DNA of 64,000 nt from Struthidea cinerea (lineage: Eukaryota > Chordata > Aves > Passeriformes > Corcoracidae): the NCBI GenBank assembly GCA_013397865.1, contig VZTI01005203.1, positions 1,393,678-1,457,677 on the forward strand, read 5' to 3'. The notes below the pieces were generated by a model. The model did no database searches. It was not told the DNA's origin and saw nothing but the letters and a program-made list of their open reading frames with translations. Positions 26,801-40,568 of this stretch are shown piece after piece; the first letter of the stretch is position 1; each line of letters starts with the position of its first letter. Made by a program: the position numbers and the translations under genes.

Positions 26801-28689
26801 GGTTCATGCAGAGGCCATATAGGTTAGGTCTGGTTTTGTGAGGTGGGTAAGAATACCTGGCCAGAGGATTGCTTGCTACACACGCAGAAAAGATCAAATT
26901 CTATTACTGCTTTTGTTATGCATTAGGAATAACAATGAAACCACATGGTAACAAAGTTTCTTTGTCTGTCTGCCTGAAGGAATCTTTGCTTTGTTTTACA
27001 TAGTTGTGCCAAAGGCAGTAAATTAAACATGCTGACATCTCTATCTTAGATGTTTCCTTCTGCTTTTTACAATTACTCTTTATCTGTCATTCCAGTAAAA
27101 ATCAACTGCCAGTAATATCAAGGGAACATCATTAACTCTGAGTTGGTTTGTGGGCTATTGAGATGGCATATTCCACTCCTCTGGGTTTTTATCACAATGG
27201 ATTATGGTATTAGTAATCAAAGCCAATGTACTCTGGTGCATGGAGATCATTCTGGACATCACTGCAGATGTCAAGAAATATGAATTTAAGAGCAGACTTA
27301 GCCCTATGCTCCTCCATGATCACAGGTATTTGCAGAAAGCTACAAAACTGTGCAAGTTTTACATCTTTAAGATTCTGAACACTTTTGCTGTGCCTCTGTT
27401 TACTTCACTTTCAAAGCCTCTGCAAAATGCTAGTCCTATGTGTTTATGGCAATGAAATTCAGAATTTTTCTGGTTTTTGAGGTACTATGAACGTCTCTGT
27501 AATCTTCCATTGGAATGTTTCTCTCTAGCTTTTTCTGACTCCCTGTTTTACTAGAAACGAGAACGAAGAACGAAGGTGGTTTTTGCATAGTTTCAATTTC
27601 CAGCATCAGTTTCCAGCAGAGGGCAATCTTACTCCTAGATAAGTTCTTCATTTGTGACGTTAACCCTCTGATGAACAACCAGCCCCTCTGCATTTCAAAA
27701 GGAGTGTTAATTAAAAAGCACCGACTGCCTTTTTTTTTTTTAACTTGTCAATTAATTAATAATTTTTCAGATGCTTCTCGAGCCCATTTGCTTACGTGAT
27801 CGAAGAATATCTTAGAAACTGCACAAAATGATGTCAGCATGATCCTTGAGCTGTCATTTGTTCTACCTTCTTTTTTCAAGACAGGATTAACTATATTACA
27901 ACTCTTGACTGATGTTGCTTTTTAAAATCTTTACTGGGGGTAGATGCACTACATGCCTGGACTATCTATTCTAGTTCTTACCTGTCCTCATAGATAGAAA
28001 CACATTTTTAATTTCCTTTGCTTTATTTTAAACCCAGAACTTCTTATTTTATCTGCTGTGGACATCAAAAAACACCTGTTAAGTTGTTAGGTGAAGTGGG
28101 AGAATTCTCTCTGTTGCTGCAGAAAAGAATCTCACAGTACCATAGGCTGAATAAAACATCCCTTTAGGAAGTTTGTGTCTGAATGCAGAGGTCTGATATT
28201 TCTGGCAGCACAACTATCCCCCTTATTAGTTCTTACATCCTGCACAGTCTGCTTTTCTTTCAGCTTTCCCCCCCCACCCCCACCAGATTCTGTTTTCCAG
28301 ATGTCTCTATCGTTGCCTCTTCATTTTCTGGACATCACAACTTCCTGAACCACCTTGTGCAGTAGCCTGTCACTCTCAGTCGTTTCACAAGAGTCATGTG
28401 TGAAGTTTCTTGAAGTTTTGCCATGACTAAGATCACAGCTGGTTGATATTACGCAGCAACTGATTCATCCACCCAACTGAATCATGGACTGCCTACAAAT
28501 GATTAACAAGAGGCTATTTTGCTAACACAATTAGTGGCAATTGGGAAGATAGTAATACCAACACTTGTCAGATATAAAGAAATAGCTTTTTTGAGCTCAG
28601 CATGACAACAGTGCACAGGAATTGGCTACTGATACTAGCCCCAGCTTTCTTGGAGCTGGTAGAACCAGCATAAAAATGCAAGTAGTTCA
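17849..28689. other. Intergenic or intronic DNA without recognised gene
   Basis: This is mostly AT-rich. At 18,690-19,190 the composition is richer in GC and two overlapping plus-strand frames stay open for 139 and 131 codons, without any family I know. A short TA-type run lies at about 20,507-20,518. No exon of SYNE1 or of MYCT1 was recognised. Confidence 0.45.
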
Positions 28690-29330
28690 AATCACTTCAA
28701 GTCTTCTGTGGTGAGAAGAAGTGGTGGCTCTTTGGGGCCCAGGTATACTTCATTTCCAAACTCGCTGCCTGGGATGCATGAGGAGGAGTAGCTGTAGCCT
28801 GTCCAGCTTGGAGATGAAAATTTGCTATTGCTGAGGAATCCCACTGTGGGTAGCTCTGGGTGCAGCTGCAGTGCCAGCTGCAGGTTGTGTTTTGGGGGGC
28901 AGGAGCCTGAGCCTGAGGCAAGAGACTATGCCCTGCTGACCCTTTGCATAACAAAGGGCCCAGGGACCTGTGGCCCAGCCAGGGGACCGGACACTCAGGA
29001 CACTCAGGCACTCAGAGACAGCAGGAGCCAAGCACCCCAGATTTTCCCTCCCTTAGACTGTGAGGGAATAAAAGCCCAGAGGTTCCTTTGTTCAGGGTCC
29101 CTTCTTGGAGACACCAGCTTGAGCTATTATTCTCTCATGTAGTTATTGCACCACGATTAAATTATTTTAAGGAGACTCTGCTGTGGGAAGCCTGGGGTTG
29201 AGCTGGTAAGGAAACCAGGACTGACTGTGTGGGTGTGGGGGGTGTAGCTGTGAAAGGGCTTCTGTCCCAGCTCAGGTGGTGTGAGCGTGACTGCCAGAGT
29301 GGCTCCTGGATGGTCAGACAGGGAGGTTTC
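28690..29330 (+). mobile_element. Possible LTR-like element
   Basis: This block is richer in GC than its flanks. Read on the plus strand it contains a TATA-like word in GGAATAAAAGCCC (about 29,067-29,079), then CAGGGTCCCTTCTTGGAGAC, then a GATTAAATTATTTTAAGG segment and a G-rich end. That order resembles the U3-R-U5 layout of endogenous retroviral LTRs. I could not define terminal TG/CA ends, a target duplication or a primer-binding site, so the call is tentative. The 104-106 codon ORFs on both strands here show no viral protein. Confidence 0.3.
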
Positions 29331-32300
29331 CTTAACACTATAGCAGTTAGGAAGTTGCTATGACTTTGTTCAAACTCTGATGGGCCCTGGCTGCTCCAGT
29401 CAGGTTTTGCACAGAAGAGATTGTGTTATGATCACCTGCTAATGCCTTAGCTGAACCTCACTTGAAACCTGAGACACTGAGATGCCTCTAAAACAGTGTC
29501 TGAGCCATTATTACTATCAGGTTAATAGGTTTGTAATATGTAGACTGCAATTCATACTTTAATACACTAGCTGGTGCTCTATACTAAGCTGTGCAATGTA
29601 TGTGTAAGATATGAATTCCCACACTGGTTTGTATGCGTTTTATACCCGCTTTTATCACCAAGCTTTCATTTTGGGAAAAAATCATCTCAGTACAAAAAGG
29701 CTGAGCCGACTATTTCATGTTTGAGACCAAACCCTCTACTAATTATCAAGGCTTTTCAGCTTTGGGTCAAGGCAAGCTGAAGTTGTTTGTGCAAATGTGT
29801 GTTCATAGAGGGAGAGGAATGCTTACTAACTTAAACAAGTTTTGAGTAACAAGCATATGGCGTCACATAAAAGAGAGAAAGCTAGCAAAAACGTGAGAAG
29901 GAAAGAAATAAAATGGAAATAAATTTAGAATTCTAAAATTTTGTTTGAAAATATAAAAATAACTCTCTTCCACTGTATGTCACAGTGGTATGTTCTGATA
30001 CTTCTCATTGCTAATGCAGCTGAAATCATTGAGTTTGTATGTTTTACATCTGAGCTTGCTGGAGTCCCCATGGAATAGAATTTGCATGTCAGATGCACAA
30101 TGTCTCATGCTAGTTTGGGGCAGGTGGAAAAAAGAAAAACAGGAAAATTACTCTCAGATGTTTAAGTAAATGAACAGAGTCTTGCTCTAATGTAGTATGA
30201 GTAAAATGTCTCTATAGAAAGCTGAGTTTAAATGCTGAACAATGCCATTCTTAGGTGACAAGCTACCTTACCATTTCTAATAACTTTAAAATAAAACTTC
30301 TCTTGCAGCCTAGGAATGGCACTCCCCACTTTATTGTCCGCCCCCAAGACTCTCCCAAACCAGACTCCGTTTGTTCACTCTCCTGCACCTTCCCCTTCCA
30401 ATTCCCTCTCCAGGGGCAGAGTTGAGAATTGCATGCACAAAATTGTGAAAATTGTGGGTTGAACAATCTACTGGAAACAGCAATGAGATAAGAAAACAAA
30501 CTGTAACGCCAATAATAGTAATAACAAAAGTATACAAAAAGTGGGTGATTTACATATAAAAAAAAACAAACCTCAGTGCGACTGGCATGATCCAGAGACA
30601 ATGAACCTACAGGTTCCCTACCCTGCCATGCTTTTTGTCCCACCTGAAGCCACACCCTTCTTCCTGGAGGTGAGAGTCCCTTAATTCTGCCCTATAAGGT
30701 GGCACAGAATAACAACCCAGATGTGCCCACACAGCTCCAGGCTCTGTCTCCTCATGGCTATTGCAGAAAAATTAACTCTGTGCTGGCAAAAACCAAGACA
30801 ACTGCTTAATTTTTACTCTTTGAATGAAACAAGAACATTGCAATAACAATAACTACCAAAAAAAAAATTAACAGCTCCAAAACATAAAAATTGCAATATT
30901 TGAAAGTCACCCACTAGAAATCAAATCAGATATGTAGCTATCACTCCAACTTGTGGATGTTTTCTGACTTCTTGTGCTTAGCAATAAAATGAGAAGAACA
31001 GATGCTTGGAAAGCTGAGTGGCTCTTTATTAGCTTTATTAGTTAATATCAGCAAAGATGCAGTTCAAACTCATCATGCATGCACAGCTTGTGTTTTTCCA
31101 TTTCTCTTTCCCTTGCATTCAGTGCTTTCTCCTGTCTTCCTCCACCTCACCCTGGTTCATGATCTCAGATGCTCTCATTGAAAGTGCTGCTTACATGATT
31201 TTGAAAGGTACTACTATCCCATCATGGCCAGTTGTAAAGTTTTCCAATGTATATATCTGCGAGTATGGGGGAAGGAAGACCCTCTGCCCACCTTAATTTT
31301 ACACCTGGGGGACCTTACCATAAGGGCATAGGAAATATATAAGTCCCAAGGGTTTCCTGAGGTCAAGGAACAAAATCCTATTGCAGCTCATTGCAGCCAG
31401 AGCTGAAGGCAAGAAAGAAATTTCTTGGGAAAATGAATCCCCAAATGCAAATGTGTTTTGAATTCAAAGGGATGACTGATGTTGTCCATACAAATGAAAG
31501 GAAATGAAACTCACAGAAGTAAGAGGTTGACATGGTATGTCTGCAAGCATCCTGCAAGCCTACATGATAGAGGTGGGACACTCCATCACAAAAAGCAAAT
31601 CTACTTTATGAAGATTTTGGGTATTTCAGGGACTGCTGAGTCTAGGTAGGGATTATGTTGCTATTTTTTGGTGAGGTATACCCCAAAGTGAGGAAGAAGA
31701 GAACATAGTCCACTTCTGAGAAGACTTACAGATTGGTATGAGCCACCTTTGGTTGACCCTGCTTCAGATGTCCAGGCCAGATGGGAAGAAATTGTTTCAG
31801 GGCCAAGTGCTAGGAAAAACACCTTATCAGCCAGTCTATCATCTTTAAAAATAACATGTCTAAATTTCTCCAGTGTGGATTTTGTAGAGCAATAAGCACT
31901 TGCTAGAGGTTATCAATTTGATAGGATATATGCTATCACTTCATATATACAGTTCATGGGAAGTTACTAAATCCTTAGAGAAATCTTCAATGACCAAGAA
32001 AATGTTTTGCACAGCAGATGCAATAATCCACTGTACAAATCTGTAGCACCGTATTTCCCTAACACTGCATGCAGAAACTAGAGAGGAGGGAACACAGAGA
32101 CTTAAAAACAAATTGCCTGATCTGGATAGACGTTGGGCTGACAAACGTGCTGACTTGGTCTTCAGATCTGGGGGTAGCACTCAGAGGTTACAGGTGTTAC
32201 TGTGAGTTTTGAAATGCCAATCTTTTTTGCATGGTCAATGTTGGAAGTCCCACAGATAGAAAGGTAAAGTGGCTAAGATATCCAGTTGCTTTTTTACCTT

Positions 32301-35300
32301 AGCCTTTCCTTTCCGGCTTTGTACCTCGAAGTCTGTCCTGCATTGTTGATAAAAACCTTTGTCCTTCACCTCGGCTGGTGTTAGAGGTGAGAGTGGAGAA
32401 TTGACTGAGGTGAGCTACCAAATCTTTTCAGCTAAGGCATAATCAAATAAAGTAGGCAGTGTGAGCAGCCTGGGAAACAGACAGATCAAAACATATTTAG
32501 GGGACTGGCACCTGGGTAGTTGTTGTTATTAGCAGCATCTCTAACTTATCCCCAGATCCTTCTTTTTACTATTTTCCCTGAAAGCAGAGGACAGAATGAC
32601 GAGCACAGCTCCCAGAAAACCATAAGATATTACAACAGCCCCTTGGGAGACACTTTGTGTCAGTATCACTCTGACTCCCTGGAAGGCTAGTTCTGCTCTG
32701 GCACTGCCCAGATTAAGGAAGAGAAAAACAATTTGTTGAAGGCCAGCTGTTCCCCTCAAAATCCCAGGTACAGCATATCCCACTCTGCCTTTGATCTTTT
32801 TCTCTGTTTGATAATATTTTCTCCAATGCACCTCAGGGCTGTGATTGCTGGATATTCTAAAGAAGAAATCAATGAGCATAGATTTACAATTCCACAATGT
32901 AAGGTTTTAGAACTGAATTACATTTCTGGGAAATTCATCCTTGGCAGGGAGTAAGCAAAGAGCAAATTTGGCCCATTAGTGTGACCCACAGTTCCAACTG
33001 AAGTCAGTGAGATTTTGGGAAGCAGAAAAAAATGAAATGTCTGTAACCAATGGGGCTAGTGATATTTCTAATAAGAACTAAGGGGGTTAAATGTAGGTCC
33101 AAATGGAAAAGAGAGCATATGGAGTCCTGGCAACTGAAATAGTCAGTATAGACCCAGCTGAGATTCATCAGGGAATAATCTGACCCTCGATTTTTACATC
33201 ATGTATGGAGATAGAAAAATAAAAGAACTAAACAAGTTAAAGAAAATGACACCATTATCCAAAGGGATAATTGTCTGTGCTGTACCTCCAGCACAGAGGA
33301 ACAGCACGTGGGAAGGACTGAAGAGCTGCACTCAATACTTTTGTCAATTCCTTCATCTGCTTTTAACAGTGTGAAACTCTGGTTAGATTGTGCAGGTGGT
33401 GAAAATTATGGCTCGAGGGATGCAGGGACAAATCCTCACCATGGTGCATGGCAACCCCAGAGCCAGGTACACTTGGGCTGCTCGCTGTGCTTCTGCTTAC
33501 ACTCAAGGCTGCTGAGCCCTGTGGAGATCCCCTTTGCCAGCTGAGAGCCCAAAGAGTTGCAGGGATATCGGGTGGCAGCACAGAGCCCTGTGCCTGAGGG
33601 ATTCCTTGGCAGCCTCAAATATAATAACCCAACAGGCATTTGAGCTGAAGTGCAGAAGAAATGAGCACAAGAAAGGATTAGTTCTTGCTCCACTTTCCAA
33701 TAGCCATGCAGGGACAGCAGTAGGGGTACGCAGACTGTAGCTCTAATGCGTGGGAAGTGCTGTCTTCAGGACTCCCCCTGGGATTTATTCAACTGGAGGT
33801 CACCAAGTCCTGGCTCTCCCTTCCCACCTTTGGGAGTATGAGTAGGAACTTGCAGTAACAGAATGTATTAAATCTATTAAAATGGCATAATAAGATATTC
33901 CTGACCAAAAGGGGCACAATAAGTCCTGCTGTGTCTCTAAAGATGTTTTATAAAGGGCAGAATCACACTGGGTTTGTGAGAAGAAGGCTGCTTATAGCAA
34001 TCTGATCTGAAGCCAAGAGTTGCAGTGCAGGATGCCGCCTGCGGGTTCTTGCAGAAAGCAGACTGGGCAGTCACCCTTTGTCTTTAGTGTGCCCAGTCAA
34101 AAGTTTTTGAGTTATAGAAATGAGAGCTTAAAGAAAAATTGTCTTTTAGGATCAAGTCTGGTCCATCTTGGAATGAAAGGGCAACAAAGTGTTCTGAGAG
34201 GGAGCAGTCCCCTGCAACAATATCCAATGCATTATTCTCACCAGTCTTTATTTGAAAAGGATAATGTTATAAGCCTACCTGAAAGCAGAGGTTACAGGCC
34301 AGGAACAGTAGGATTGTGTAGCCTTCCAAGTATGAATCACATCACTAGCCATTTTTCCCTGAAGGGAGAAAAGTAAGAAGGTAGATAAGTAAGATAGTAA
34401 TGACTACTTCTTAAAGTGCAATTAACCAATAATCATTTACATTTCTTCTGCTGGAAGCGATGCTACTGTTTCTTTCCCCCCTCTGGCAGTGACCTGTCCT
34501 AAGTTTAAGGCTGACTTAAACAAAAGAATCCATTCCAGGGTGACAGTACTGGGGTGCCTTTGTCTGCAAGTCAGTCCTGCTGCCCCTGCCTGGCACATCT
34601 CCTCTCTCTCGATGGTGTGCTGGCTGCTCTCCACAGCCGCCTCTTGGGCCGCTCACTCTCCTTGCATCTTCAGCACCTGATTTGGCCAAGTCCCACAGCT
34701 CAGATTCACTCTCATTATTCTGGGGTCTGGGAACGACTGTTTGTACAGCACCATAAATTCAGGGGAAACTCTTTAGCAGTTGCTAGAAAATTCTGAGCCT
34801 AGTCCCATCTTGCCTTTTCAGACCTCTAATGTCTGCATCCCAGTCCTGGAGTTACTGCCTTCTGTCTGGCACAGTGTTATCTGGCCTGCTCTTCAGTATG
34901 CTCTAGGAGTTACTCACCTTTCCCTATCTAATGAATACACTTGCCTTTTTGACAAAAATGCTTCACAAATATGATGGAACAGTACAGACAGAATAAATAT
35001 TTCAAGATGTCCCATGGATATTTCTTGCTTATTCCCTCTTTGCTCCACCAGTTGTCAATATAGTGTTCCTTCTTGTTTTAGATCCAAGCCTGTCTTGAAT
35101 TTGAGAGGATCTATAAAAGTTTTGCATTCATTTCAGGCCTTATCCAGGATTACAAATACATCTCTGAACTTTTTAGAACAGCAATAACTCTGGTGCTTGG
35201 TTGCAAACTGAGTGAAGTTTCTCAAGTAACTCTCCTCTTCTTAAAAATATACAAGGAAAAAATTACATCTTTCCATCCTGTGAAACCATGTGGGAGAGAA

Positions 35301-36112
35301 AACAATCCTAGCCACGGGTTTTGTTTTTCTCTTTGTTTCTTTTCAGATCTTGTAATTCTTGAAAACATTTCAAAAAGAGCTAGAAATTTACTTTTCTTAA
35401 TGGCAGATTAATGCATCTTTAAATTGGGCATTGGGGATAGGAAATATTCAAGAGACTTAGTATTACAAATGGTTATCTCTGACCATAATAATTCAGGATG
35501 TAGCCATTTACATTAATTACTATGAGGTTTTAAACTATCTGTTACTCAGCAGTAAAAGGCTGGGAAGTGTTCTCATGTTGTAATAAATACAGGGCTTACT
35601 CCGCTAAGAACAGGGCAGAAGGTACATCACTGTTTTAATAGGTGAGTTTGCAAACACGTACACACAGAACATAAAGGTCTATAACCAGAAGGACAAGTCT
35701 GCATAAATCCACACCTCCTATTGCCCACAGAAGGAAATACTTGGCAGTTTTATAACACTTGGAGCTGGTGGGTGGCTGATTCTGGGAAAGGCTAAAGACA
35801 TTCCTTGCCTTGGTACAGAAACTGATACTAAATATAAGTTATTTTCTGGATTTTGAATTATGCAAATTAAACAAGCAAGCAAAAAAAAAAACCCAAAAAA
35901 ACCCAAACAAAAAACCACACAAACAAAGGCCAAAATGCTGTATAGTAAGAGCTCTCTGAACTGCTGTGTTTGTGCTGTGAAGTTCATGTGTTACAAAGAC
36001 CTAAGGGCTGGTTCATCTTTTAAGGAGGCTGGCATTTTAAATTAATTTTCTTGCAGGAATATCCTTCAGAGTTACTTCATTAACTTTGATATTAATTTTT
36101 GCTGTATTTCAG
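29331..36112. other. Upstream flank or intron 1 region of MYCT1
   Basis: MYCT1 has a short 5' coding exon in mammals, so at least part of this stretch should be its intron. I searched for a frame ending in an FWE-like motif before a GT donor and did not find one. An A/C-rich simple tract lies at 35,881-35,927. The remainder shows no recognised feature. Confidence 0.5.
35881..35927. repeat. A/C-rich simple tract
   Basis: Runs of A are separated by C or CCC, about 190 bp before the MYCT1 acceptor. It is low-complexity sequence. Confidence 0.8.
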
Positions 36113-36645
36113 AGCAGATAACAATAGCCTTCACAGTGTCCATGGTGATTGGACTGGTGATTGGAGGGATCATCTGGGTATTTTTCACCTGCTTGTCCCG
36201 TCGCAGAGCTAGTGCCCACATTTCCCAGGGGAGCCCCTCAGCCTTCAGCCGTCGGTCCAGGCCTTCATCCCATGGCCACACTGCCGGCAGGACTGGATTT
36301 TACCGCAACAGCAGCTGCGAGCGTCGGAGCAACCTCAGCCTGGCCAGCCTCACCTTCCAGCGGCAAGCCTCCTTGGAGCAGGCCAACTCTTTCCCCAGGA
36401 AGTCAAGCTTCCGTGCATCCACCTTCCACCCTTTTCTGCAGTGTCCTCCCCTCCCTGTGGAGACGAACAGTCAGCTGATCACCCTCACTCCCACAAACAC
36501 CACCACAACCCTTGTGGGAAGCACCACCAACAGCTTGAGTCGACCTGAATTCCACTGGTCTAACAACAACCTCCGCATCTGCCACTCCACACAAACCCCA
36601 CCTCCCGCCTATGAAAGCATCATAAAAGCTTTCCCAGAATCCTGA
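36113..36645 (+). CDS. MYCT1: MYCT1 (MYC target 1), final coding exon
   Basis: The exon follows a TTTTTGCTGTATTTCAG acceptor. It begins in phase 1 (AG completing a split codon), runs for 176 further codons and ends at TGA 36,643-36,645. Residues 2-27 of the exon, starting QITIAFTVSMVIG, form one hydrophobic membrane segment, followed by a basic SRRR stop-transfer motif. The central block around RRSNLSLASLTFQRQASLEQ and the following SFPRKSSFRASTFHPF is the hallmark of MYCT1 and is nearly unchanged from mammals. The C-terminus PPPAYESIIKAFPES contains a PPxY motif that could bind WW domains. MYCT1 is known as a MYC-regulated, endothelium-enriched small membrane or nuclear protein. The first exon, holding the short N-terminus and start codon, was not found, so the gene is partial here. 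The family assignment is firm. Confidence 0.96.
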
Positions 36646-38483
36646 GCTTCATACTTGCTGTAAGTACACATGTCCATTTTAGGAAGAACCTCAATTATCT
36701 CAACAATTCCCTGTGCATGATGAAGATCTCTGAGAAGTCTCCAGCGGCAGTTGCAGAGGGGACATACTTTGCCAAGAGGCCTGTAGCAGTGATTTCATGG
36801 ATTCCAGCATCCCACTGTCTGAGAAATCACTTGTCTTTGCACTGCTGGCTTTTATTTACTGCTCTGCTGTATGCTTGCATATTTATAGTGTTGTATCTTT
36901 AATTGCAGCCATTGTCTCTTTATTTTAGAGGGAAAAATGCTGACACATAAAAACGAAATCATTTCTTGAAGAAACAGATAATACTAGAGATTACTGATAT
37001 ACACAGCACATCAATGCAAATTTCACTATTCCTTTTTTTTTTAAAAGAAGTTTTGATTTTACATGTTTTCCCAAGGATGTTACATTTTCAGAGAGCACCT
37101 CCCGTTACCCACCTGCTTGCTATAAGCCCAGAAGAGCGTCAGTCTGAGGAACCTTAAATGCAGACCTCATAGAGGATGCAGTCCTGGCTGCTACAGACAT
37201 CCTGTTCCGTTGATTGCAAAGATCTGATCTGAAAAGACTCCATATTAGGTATGCTTGTTTAAAATTCCCCACAGTGTGGGAAAAAATTGTGAATTATATG
37301 AAGCTTCATGCAGAAAGAAGTTTTGAACAACGCACTAAATGCATGATAACAATTATAAAGAACTTTCTGTCTGCAGTCAGCAGAACAGGTAGTCACATTT
37401 TAATACCCAGTGAGGCTGTATGGGCAGAACTCCTCATGTTTCATTTTCCTAGTTCTGGTTATCCAGATAAGCAGTATGAATGACAACTATTTTTTAATTA
37501 AGTTTCCTGATTTTCCTATGGGATTAGTCATTTCCTTATTTCAAACTGTACCAACATTTAATTCTTTCTTTTATCCACTGAAATCTTGTCTTTCACTAAA
37601 AAAAGATTTCAGACATCCATGCCTGAATACTAGGATTATATAATGAATTGGAATATGAAGATAAAGACGAAGTATTTAGTTGAGGCTTACATATATTCTT
37701 GACTTTTATATGTGTATCATGCCAAGCTAACCCCCGGTTTAGTAGAGACTAATTGCTCTGATGTGACAAAATGTTCAGGATTTGGAATAACAGAGACAAA
37801 TGGAACCCGAATGAAATCTTATTGTATCAATTTCCTGTTAAATATTTCATGTTCAAATTAAGGGTAAAGAATTTCCACAAGTAGAGGAGCTGTCCACATT
37901 CCACACTTGCAAATATGCCTGTTGTTTCTAAGAGGCTTGGGCAGCACCAGCCTCAGGACTCCTGATTCTGAGGGGCTTCTATAGGTAGAACAAGTTCTCG
38001 TCTGTCTTCTGGGAGGGACAAAGATTCAGCAGCTTCCGAGAATGGGCAAAATGCTTATCATCTTCCAGGTTTTCCAGGCTTTTGGAGATGGGCAGCATGC
38101 ATCCCTTTGCTGAGCTCAACATCCCTCAGGAAGCACTGGCATTGATCTCTGAACCGCAGTATTCCAGCCCAATATTCACCCATTCGCAAATAATGCTACA
38201 AACATTGAGCTTACAAGCAATACTTACTGTAAACAACAAGTATTCCTTACTGTAAAGGCAAATTATTTTGCATATATTTACTGACTGGATTTCATTGTTT
38301 TATTTTTAGTGTGCAACACATCTGGAGAGATGTATGTCATTGCTAGAAGAACGACCATTTACAGAGTTTACAGAGCATTTCATTCCAGACACTATGGGTT
38401 CTAGCACACGCAGAACTTGCTGATAAGACTGTAACACTGCATTTGGCTGATCACAGGCTACAGACTTAAAATAATAGTCCTCC

Positions 38484-38503
38484 GAAGAAAGAAAGAAAGA
38501 AAG
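38484..38503. repeat. (GAAA)n microsatellite
   Basis: About four to five GAAA units lie within the region downstream of MYCT1. Confidence 0.9.
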
Positions 38504-39060
38504 TTGTGTTATTTCATTCATTAATAATTTCTTTTTTTCATCTAGAGTTTTTCTGAGTCTGGTGAATATCGTTGCATGCAAAAGTATGTTCAAAGTGTCC
38601 TTGCTATAGAGTAAGTGATGCAACCTATTCTAACCTGCCTATGAAAAGTAGAATTCAAGCCTGCTCCCTTTGTTTAGAGGGTTTGATGGACTGTGGAAGA
38701 AAGAACTTAACCCACCAGCTTTGTACCCGCTGTGCACCCAGCTGGCCAAAACTGCTTGTCCCTTGAGAGTGAAATCATTTTAGATGAGTAAATTTTTACT
38801 TCTGGATTTTAAGTGCACATTACATTACAGTAGAACTTTCCACAGCATAATTATTACACAATTATTACTTGTATTACACTGTATTTAGTAAACAATGTAA
38901 AGAGGGAAGCTTAAATGTACTGTATTTTTTTTGCTCCTGAAATCTGTACTGGATATCAAAACATTTCTTATGTGCCCTGGATTAGGGAGACTAAAACCAC
39001 AGATGTTTGATGCATAACCAGTATGACTGTCAGATGCCTAAAACTTGTTTTCACATCTGA

Positions 39061-39066
39061 AATAAA
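39061..39066 (+). terminator. Possible MYCT1 poly(A) signal
   Basis: An AATAAA lies about 2.4 kb after the MYCT1 stop. It is a candidate only. Mammalian MYCT1 also has a long terminal exon, but the cleavage site cannot be fixed from sequence. Confidence 0.3.
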
Positions 39067-40568
39067 TGTTTTCCAAGCATTCGAGAAGCTTCAGAATATG
39101 GAATAAAGTTAGATGCTATAAACTCAAGCTCATGTTTTTTCTTAGCGATAAATACAGTGACTTGCATAAAACATCCTTTAAAGAGAAGAGTATTATCTTT
39201 AATTATGCAAGCTGATGCAGTTAGAAATGTGAACGAGGACTTGCTCCTGCCTTTGCTTCTGTGAGGAAACACCCCAAAACTGAAGATGCTATTTGAAGTC
39301 AGGGTCAGAATTTGCCATATGAGAACACCTTCAAAGGATTAAAAGTGAGAAGGTCTCTCACAAATAACAGTGCTTACAGGTATTAAATCCACTGGTTGAT
39401 AAGTACTTCAGCTTCAATTCACATTGTGTTTGAGCAAATGCTTGCTTTAAGCAAAAGGGCAATCGCTATAAGGTTCATGCTTAAATGGACTCATGCACAT
39501 TTTATTGCATTAGGACCAAAGGACACTGCACAGGATCAACCCCCAAATTAACTCCAGGATTCAGGAATCATTGTGTGTTCGATATGCAAAAATATTATAT
39601 TTGCTTAATGAAATCGTCTTTTATTTCAATTTAAAAATACTAGAAAGAAGATCTGAATTTAAAAATAAAAGTGTTACTGCAGATTTCAAGATTTCAGAGC
39701 ATTCACAAGCATGAATTAAAGTTGACCATTTTTCTGCATGTAATACAATTGAAATGGTGCTCCCAGAATCACATAGGGACAGACAGGCAGAGCTTTGATC
39801 AACATCCAGATATCCTGGCACCTTGCTCTGAGTAAGCAGAACTACTTCTCCTCTTCATAATGAGAAACACTTCCTGTTATTGTCCGTGTCCACAAAAAGA
39901 GTGACTCCGGTTATGGGTTCATATAGAAGGCGAAACTTGACAGCTCCTTGTTTGAGAATATTTATGTTCCATCTCATTTACAAAAGTAGCTCATGCTATA
40001 GTCCTTGCCCTTTCCCCACTGAGGAGCTGCTGATCATCTCTTCAGACAGCTACTGATTACCATACTGTAACACACTGAACATGCAGTATTTTTGCCAAAT
40101 CACATTTTTAGAGTTCACTTGTAATTTATTGTGAAGTTTTTGAGTCATCTCAACATCCATTCTTAAGTATAAACTGAAAACTGTGCTTACTGGAAATATC
40201 CTCTCAGAGGTGAAATGACACATGCCAGATCCCTGACCTATAAGCATTTGATAAAATTAGGTGATGTCTATGATGCAGTACAGCTTCTGGAAAAAAAAAG
40301 AAAAAAAGAAGAAAATACCAATTGGAAATTTACCTAGTCCAGAGCAGACTAAAGAAAACAGCATTGATATAACTTCAAAATGCTGAGAACAGTACTTTAG
40401 AAACTAAAGTTACAAAGTCTTAAAACTCAGGGAAAATATCTGTGTCTTCATTTGGATCTCTTAATAAAAGTGAGTTTTCAAAAGGGTTGAGTGTTTGGAG
40501 TTCCTGTATGACTTCGTTCGGACATTTACCTTTCTGAATACCAAAAAGGATGGCAAGATCCTAATCCC

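Noticed and set aside
1..36000. Possible SYNE1 coding exons
   Set aside because: Synteny would place SYNE1 to the left, but I saw no calponin-homology or spectrin-repeat sequence in any frame.
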